DNA of 64,000 bases, taken from Achromobacter kerstersii (lineage in GTDB: Bacteria; Pseudomonadota; Gammaproteobacteria; Burkholderiales; Burkholderiaceae_B). How positions within the stretch are numbered: position 1 is the first letter of the stretch; each line of letters begins with the position of its first letter. Below are positions 60,955 to 64,000 of the stretch, one piece after another. The stretch is taken from NCBI RefSeq assembly GCF_902859595.1, contig NZ_CADIJQ010000010.1, forward strand, positions 1 through 64,000, written 5' to 3'. The notes beneath the pieces were generated by a model that was not told where the DNA came from, searched no databases, and saw only the letters and a list, made by a program, of their open reading frames with translations. The position numbers were made by a program, and so were the translations under genes.

Positions 60955-61941
60955 TCATTCCACGGAAATGTTGTTCTTCTTGATGATGCCGGCGTAGCGC
61001 TGGTTCTCGCTCTTGTGGAACTGCGCAAACTGTTCCTGGCTCATCGGGGTAATGTCGGCGCCAATCGCCAGCAAGCGCGTCTGCGTTTCGGGCAGCGCCA
61101 GGATCTGGTTGACGTCGTCATGGATGCGTTTCTGGATGTCGGCAGGCGTGGCGCTGGGCATATAGATGCCGTACCAGGCGCTCATTTCCACGCCGGGCAC
61201 GCCGGCTTCGGCCATCGTCGGCACGTCGGGCAACTGCGCATTGCGGCGTGCGCTCAGCACGGCCAGCGCGCGCACCTTGCCGCTCTTGATGTGGGGGATG
61301 ACCGACGACGCGGTCTCGAAGGCGATCTGCACCTGCCCGCCCATCAGGTCGACCATGGCGGGGCCGCTGCCGCGATAAGGGATGTGCGTCATCTGCACGC
61401 CGGTGGCGTCCTTGAACAGTTCGGCCGCGATGTGCTGCGTGCTGCCCGAGCCGCTGCTGGCGAAGTTGTATTCGCCCGGCTTGCTCTTTAACAGCGCGAT
61501 CAATTCCTGCACGGTCTTGGCGGGCACCTGGTTGTTCACGACCAGGATGTTGGGCACCGCGCCCACGAACACCACGGGAGTCAGGTCGCGGTCGTTGTCG
61601 TAGCCCAGCTTCAGCAGATGCGGCGCGATGGCGTGCGCGGTAGACACGCCCATCACCATCGTGTGGTTGTCGGCAGACTTCGCGGCCAGATCAGCCGCCA
61701 GCGTGTTCGACGCGCCGGGCTTGTTCTCGACGACCACGGTCTGTTTCAGCATCGGCCCCAGCCGGTCGGCCACGGCGCGCGCCATGGCATCCGTGCCGCC
61801 GCCAGGCGCCGAGCCCACCAACAGACGCAAAGGTTTCGTGGGCCAGCCGGCTGCTGGGGTTTGGGCGGCGGCTGGGGCCGACGCCATTGCCGACAGGCAC
61901 AGGGCGCCCGCCGCCATCGCGGCCAATACGCGGATCTTCAT
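60955..61941 (-). CDS. Bug-family receptor of the sugar-acid cluster
   Basis: A 328-residue Bug receptor with a signal peptide ending near residue 26 (SAPAAAQTP). Motifs: GSAPGGGTDAMAR, VVVENKPGASN and IPYRGSGPAMVDLM. AAGGAG precedes the start. First gene of the operon running leftward to the aldolase, divergent from a LysR gene; probably binds the sugar acid that the operon degrades. Confidence 0.93.
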   Translation of the reverse strand: MKIRVLAAMAAGALCLSAMASAPAAAQTPAAGWPTKPLRLLVGSAPGGGTDAMARAVADRLGPMLKQTVVVENKPGASNTLAADLAAKSADNHTMVMGVSTAHAIAPHLLKLGYDNDRDLTPVVFVGAVPNILVVNNQVPAKTVQELIALLKSKPGEYNFASSGSGSTQHIAAELFKDATGVQMTHIPYRGSGPAMVDLMGGQVQIAFETASSVIPHIKSGKVRALAVLSARRNAQLPDVPTMAEAGVPGVEMSAWYGIYMPSATPADIQKRIHDDVNQILALPETQTRLLAIGADITPMSQEQFAQFHKSENQRYAGIIKKNNISVE

Positions 61942-62011
61942 GGTTGTCTCCTTGGGGTTTTCTTTGCCACTGACGGGCATTTCTTATGGGTTCATCTTAG
62001 GGATTCGGTTC

Positions 62012-62029
62012 GTTTCCGTAAAATGAAAC
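62012..62029. promoter_or_regulatory. LysR-type dyad between divergent genes
   Basis: GTTTC (62012-62016) and GAAAC (62025-62029) with an 8-bp centre (CGTAAAAT) in the 122-bp gap between the Bug gene and its LysR gene: the place and symmetry expected for autoregulatory LysR binding. Confidence 0.5.
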
Positions 62030-62063
62030 TTTTGCACCAACCGTTCACCACAGGCGATCAATC

Positions 62064-62993
62064 ATGGAACGCACCCTGAACGTCCCCGCGCTGTTGTCAC
62101 GCTTGCGCATGCGGCAGATCGTGCTGCTGCTGGCCATTGACGAACGCGGCACGCTGCGCGCGGCCGCCACCCAGCTGAACATGACCCAATCGGCCGCCAG
62201 CAAAATGCTGCACGAGCTTGAGCTGGCGCTGGGCCAGCCGCTGTTTGACCGCGTGGGCCGCGGGCTGGCGCTGACGCCGGCCGGCGATTGCGTCATGGGC
62301 TATTTCCGCGGCATGCGCGGCACGGTGTCATCGCTGGCGCGAGAACTGGACGAGCTGCGGCTGGGCAGCGCAGGCAAGCTGTTCATTGGCAGCATCATGG
62401 CGGCGTCGCCCGGCCATCTGACCGACGCGCTTTTGCGGTTAAAGCAAACTTATCCGCTGCTGGCCGTGGAAATTTCCACCGGCACCAGCGATCTGCTGAT
62501 CGCGCAACTGAACGAGGGCAAGCTGGATGTGGTGATTGGGCGCATGCTGACCGCGTCCGACCGCAACTACGTGTTCCGCCCGATCGGCGACGAAGCGCTG
62601 TCCGTGATCGCGGCGGTGGATCACCCGCTGGCTGGCCAGAAGCGCGTGAGCTTCGAAGCCATGCAGGACTACTCCTGGATTCTGCAACCGCAGGGCAGCC
62701 CCATGCGGGACGTGATCGAACAGGAGTTCCGGTCGCACAGCATTGCCCTGCCGCCGGGGCTGATTGAATCCGCGTCCATCCTCACGACGACCAACCTGGC
62801 GATGAAGTCACAGATGCTGGGCGTGATTCCGGAATCCGTCGCCAGCCGCTATGCGCGCCACGGCCTGCTGGCCATCCTGCCGTATCAGATCCAGCAGTCG
62901 CTGACCGCATTTGGCAGCATCGTTTCGCGCGACCGCCCGCTCACCGCAGCCGGACAGCATTTTGTCGACTTGCTGCATGAAGATAAGCGATGA
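62064..62993 (+). CDS. LysR-family regulator, GbpR-like
   Basis: A 309-residue LysR regulator. Its HTH reads LRAAATQLNMTQSAASKMLH and its effector domain (EISTGTSDLLIAQLNEGKLDVVIGR) resembles GbpR, which senses sugars. Divergent from the sugar-acid operon, it is its likely regulator. Confidence 0.92.
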   Translation: MERTLNVPALLSRLRMRQIVLLLAIDERGTLRAAATQLNMTQSAASKMLHELELALGQPLFDRVGRGLALTPAGDCVMGYFRGMRGTVSSLARELDELRLGSAGKLFIGSIMAASPGHLTDALLRLKQTYPLLAVEISTGTSDLLIAQLNEGKLDVVIGRMLTASDRNYVFRPIGDEALSVIAAVDHPLAGQKRVSFEAMQDYSWILQPQGSPMRDVIEQEFRSHSIALPPGLIESASILTTTNLAMKSQMLGVIPESVASRYARHGLLAILPYQIQQSLTAFGSIVSRDRPLTAAGQHFVDLLHEDKR

Positions 62994-63078
62994 TAAATGC
63001 GCGTTCAGCGCATTTTGCGTGCCCGGCGCAGTACAATCGCCGATTGCGCTTTTTGCGTTGTTACCTTGAGGTCTATCC

Positions 63079-63420
63079 GTGAGTGCTCTGCCCGCCTGTC
63101 CGAAGTGCCAATCTGAATTCACCTACGAAGATGGCAGCACGTATGTCTGCCCGGAATGCGCGCATGAATGGTCGGCCCAAGACGCCGCGCCCGCCGACGA
63201 CGATGCCCGCGTCTACCGCGACTCGGCCGGCAACGTGCTGCAAGACGGCGACACCGTCACCGTCATCAAAGACTTGAAGCTCAAGGGCTCGGGCGGCGTG
63301 GTGAAGATGGGCACGAAGGTCAAAAGCATCCGCCTGGTGGATAGCGACCACGACATCGACTGCAAGATCGACGGCTTCGGACAAATGAGCCTGAAGTCGG
63401 AATTCGTCAAAAAGGTCTGA
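63079..63420 (+). CDS. yjdM: YjdM (PhnA) zinc-ribbon protein
   Basis: A 113-residue protein with an N-terminal zinc ribbon ([21 protein letters not shown]) and the PhnA SH3-like domain ([19 protein letters not shown]). It starts with GTG at 63079 behind TTGAGG. Despite the old name it has no proven role in phosphonate use. Confidence 0.94.
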   Translation: MSALPACPKCQSEFTYEDGSTYVCPECAHEWSAQDAAPADDDARVYRDSAGNVLQDGDTVTVIKDLKLKGSGGVVKMGTKVKSIRLVDSDHDIDCKIDGFGQMSLKSEFVKKV

Positions 63421-63472
63421 CGCGGCGCCGCCCGCTTTGCCGGTGCTGCCCCGCTTGCCTTGCGCCACGTGT

Positions 63473-63510
63473 GCAAGTTGCGCAACTTGCCCGGCATAAA
63501 TGCCGGGCAA
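63473..63510. terminator. Overlapping palindrome and hairpin between convergent genes
   Basis: GCAAGTTGCGCAACTTGC (63473-63490) is a perfect 18-bp palindrome. It overlaps a second hairpin, TTGCCCGGCA (63487-63496), loop TAAA, TGCCGGGCAA (63501-63510). The two structures compete for TTGC. No T tract follows, so factor-independent termination is not certain. Confidence 0.65.
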
Positions 63511-63528
63511 GCGCGGGCCACACCGCAA

Positions 63529-63765
63529 TCACACGTCTTCGTCTTCTTCCTGCTTGGGCATCAAGTACGCCGTCAGCGTGCTGGACAGCCCCGCCATCAC
63601 CCACAGCACGAAAAACGACACGGTGTAAAAGCCCACGCGCCCCGTGGGCACATGCCCGAAAATCGCCACATCCAAGGGGTCGATCAGCGCGAAGATCAAC
63701 GCGCTGCCCATCGCGGCCGCCAGGAACGACGGCCACAAAATCCACATCAATGAACGCAGGCCCAT
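63529..63765 (-). CDS. Small two-segment membrane protein
   Basis: A 78-residue protein with two membrane segments (WILWPSFLAAAMGSALIFALI and FYTVSFFVLWVMAGLSSTLTA) and an acidic tail PKQEEDEDV. It follows a FixH-like gene by 16 bp. Similar small proteins accompany cbb3 cytochrome oxidase assembly genes in this group, which the context supports; the function is not known. Confidence 0.75.
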   Translation of the reverse strand: MGLRSLMWILWPSFLAAAMGSALIFALIDPLDVAIFGHVPTGRVGFYTVSFFVLWVMAGLSSTLTAYLMPKQEEDEDV

Positions 63766-63781
63766 CTGTGCTCTCCCTGCT

Positions 63782-64000
63782 TTACGGGTTGGCTTGCGCG
63801 GCGCGCGCGCCCTCGCTCGCCTTGGGTGCGGCCTGCTCGATCACCAGGCCGCGCTTGACCACGCCTTCCTGAATCGGCTCGTGGGTGAAGTTGCTGTACG
63901 CGAAATAGATCGTGATGAAGCAGCCAATCATGGCGGCGGCAGGGCCCGCCATCAGAATCCAGGGCCAGGGCTCCTGGTACCAGGGCTTGGGCGACGGTGC
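63782..64000 (-). CDS. FixH-like protein (5' part beyond window)
   Basis: Only the last 72 residues are inside the window; the frame is open to base 64000. The visible part begins ...SPKPWYQEPWPWILMAGP, the FixH-type motif before its single membrane segment, and ends in a short Ala-rich tail. FixH helps assemble cbb3 oxidase. Upstream genes of that locus (ccoNOPG) would be expected to the right. The stop is TAA at 63782-63784. Confidence 0.75.
   Translation of the reverse strand, partial: APSPKPWYQEPWPWILMAGPAAAMIGCFITIYFAYSNFTHEPIQEGVVKRGLVIEQAAPKASEGARAAQANP

Overview
The window comes from the chromosome of a GC-rich betaproteobacterium of the Alcaligenaceae, most likely Achromobacter or a close relative such as Bordetella. 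The evidence is the dense third-position GC coding, four orphan Bug-type solute receptors (a family greatly expanded in this group), and the mix of LysR, AraC and ABC-transport genes. No rRNA, tRNA, CRISPR array, insertion sequence or phage gene was seen. Coding sequence fills almost all of the 64 kb.

Layout. 1-5086 (minus): the end of a type VI secretion module, vgrG - DUF4123 chaperone - MIX-motif effector; the effector runs off the left edge. 5087-5539: a control region with three copies of a dyad-symmetric motif. 5540-12544 (plus): esterase, Bug receptor, M20 amidohydrolase, Tat-type Bug receptor, a Bmp-like protein and aspartate dehydrogenase. 12545-17397: an SbmA/YddA-type ABC exporter, then a LysR / amidohydrolase / Bug unit. 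17540-23000: housekeeping genes (hslR, yciH), a DOPA-dioxygenase-like protein, PPK2, a trans-sulfuration PLP enzyme and two unknowns. 23049-25678 (minus): metNIQ. 25910-36352 (minus): a CopD-like protein, a DUF2242 lipoprotein, a complete dipeptide-type ABC operon, an amidase of the N-carbamoyl amino acid type and an MFS carrier. 36447-39799 (plus): AraC regulator, opine-type dehydrogenase and 3-hydroxyacyl-CoA-type dehydrogenase. 39964-42692: class C beta-lactamase, divergent from a tandem glycine riboswitch that leads a D-amino-acid dehydrogenase. 42836-48104 (minus): SMI1-like protein, M23 peptidase, lactonase, bicovalent-flavin oxidase and GlxA-type regulator. 48288-55867: small metabolic and membrane proteins, a PHB-type esterase, hemolysin III, a TSUP permease and a GST. 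55931-57612 (minus): ABC-2 exporter pair. 57709-62993: a sugar-acid catabolic cluster (aldolase-like, rhamnonate-dehydratase-like, PdxA2-like, Bug) with a divergent LysR regulator. 63079-64000: YjdM, a small membrane protein and the end of a FixH-like gene, suggesting that a cbb3-oxidase locus lies beyond the right edge.

The most unusual feature is non-coding. At least fourteen gene borders hold a private short tandem array, with periods of 5, 6, 7, 8-9, 12, 14, 15, 18, 32-33, 36 and 44 bp. Several arrays repeat the stop-codon context of the adjacent gene (18647-18780, 39792-39973, 54157-54310, 55864-55935), and one repeats a ribosome-binding-site context (15464-15574). Two arrays (37517-37586 and 49374-49475) use nearly the same 14-bp unit. 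In two places similar repeats are translated, as a Pro-rich C-terminus and a Thr/Ser-rich N-terminus.

Functionally the window looks like accessory catabolism: uptake of organic acids, peptides and methionine is paired with hydrolases and dehydrogenases, each with its own local regulator, alongside an interbacterial toxin module.
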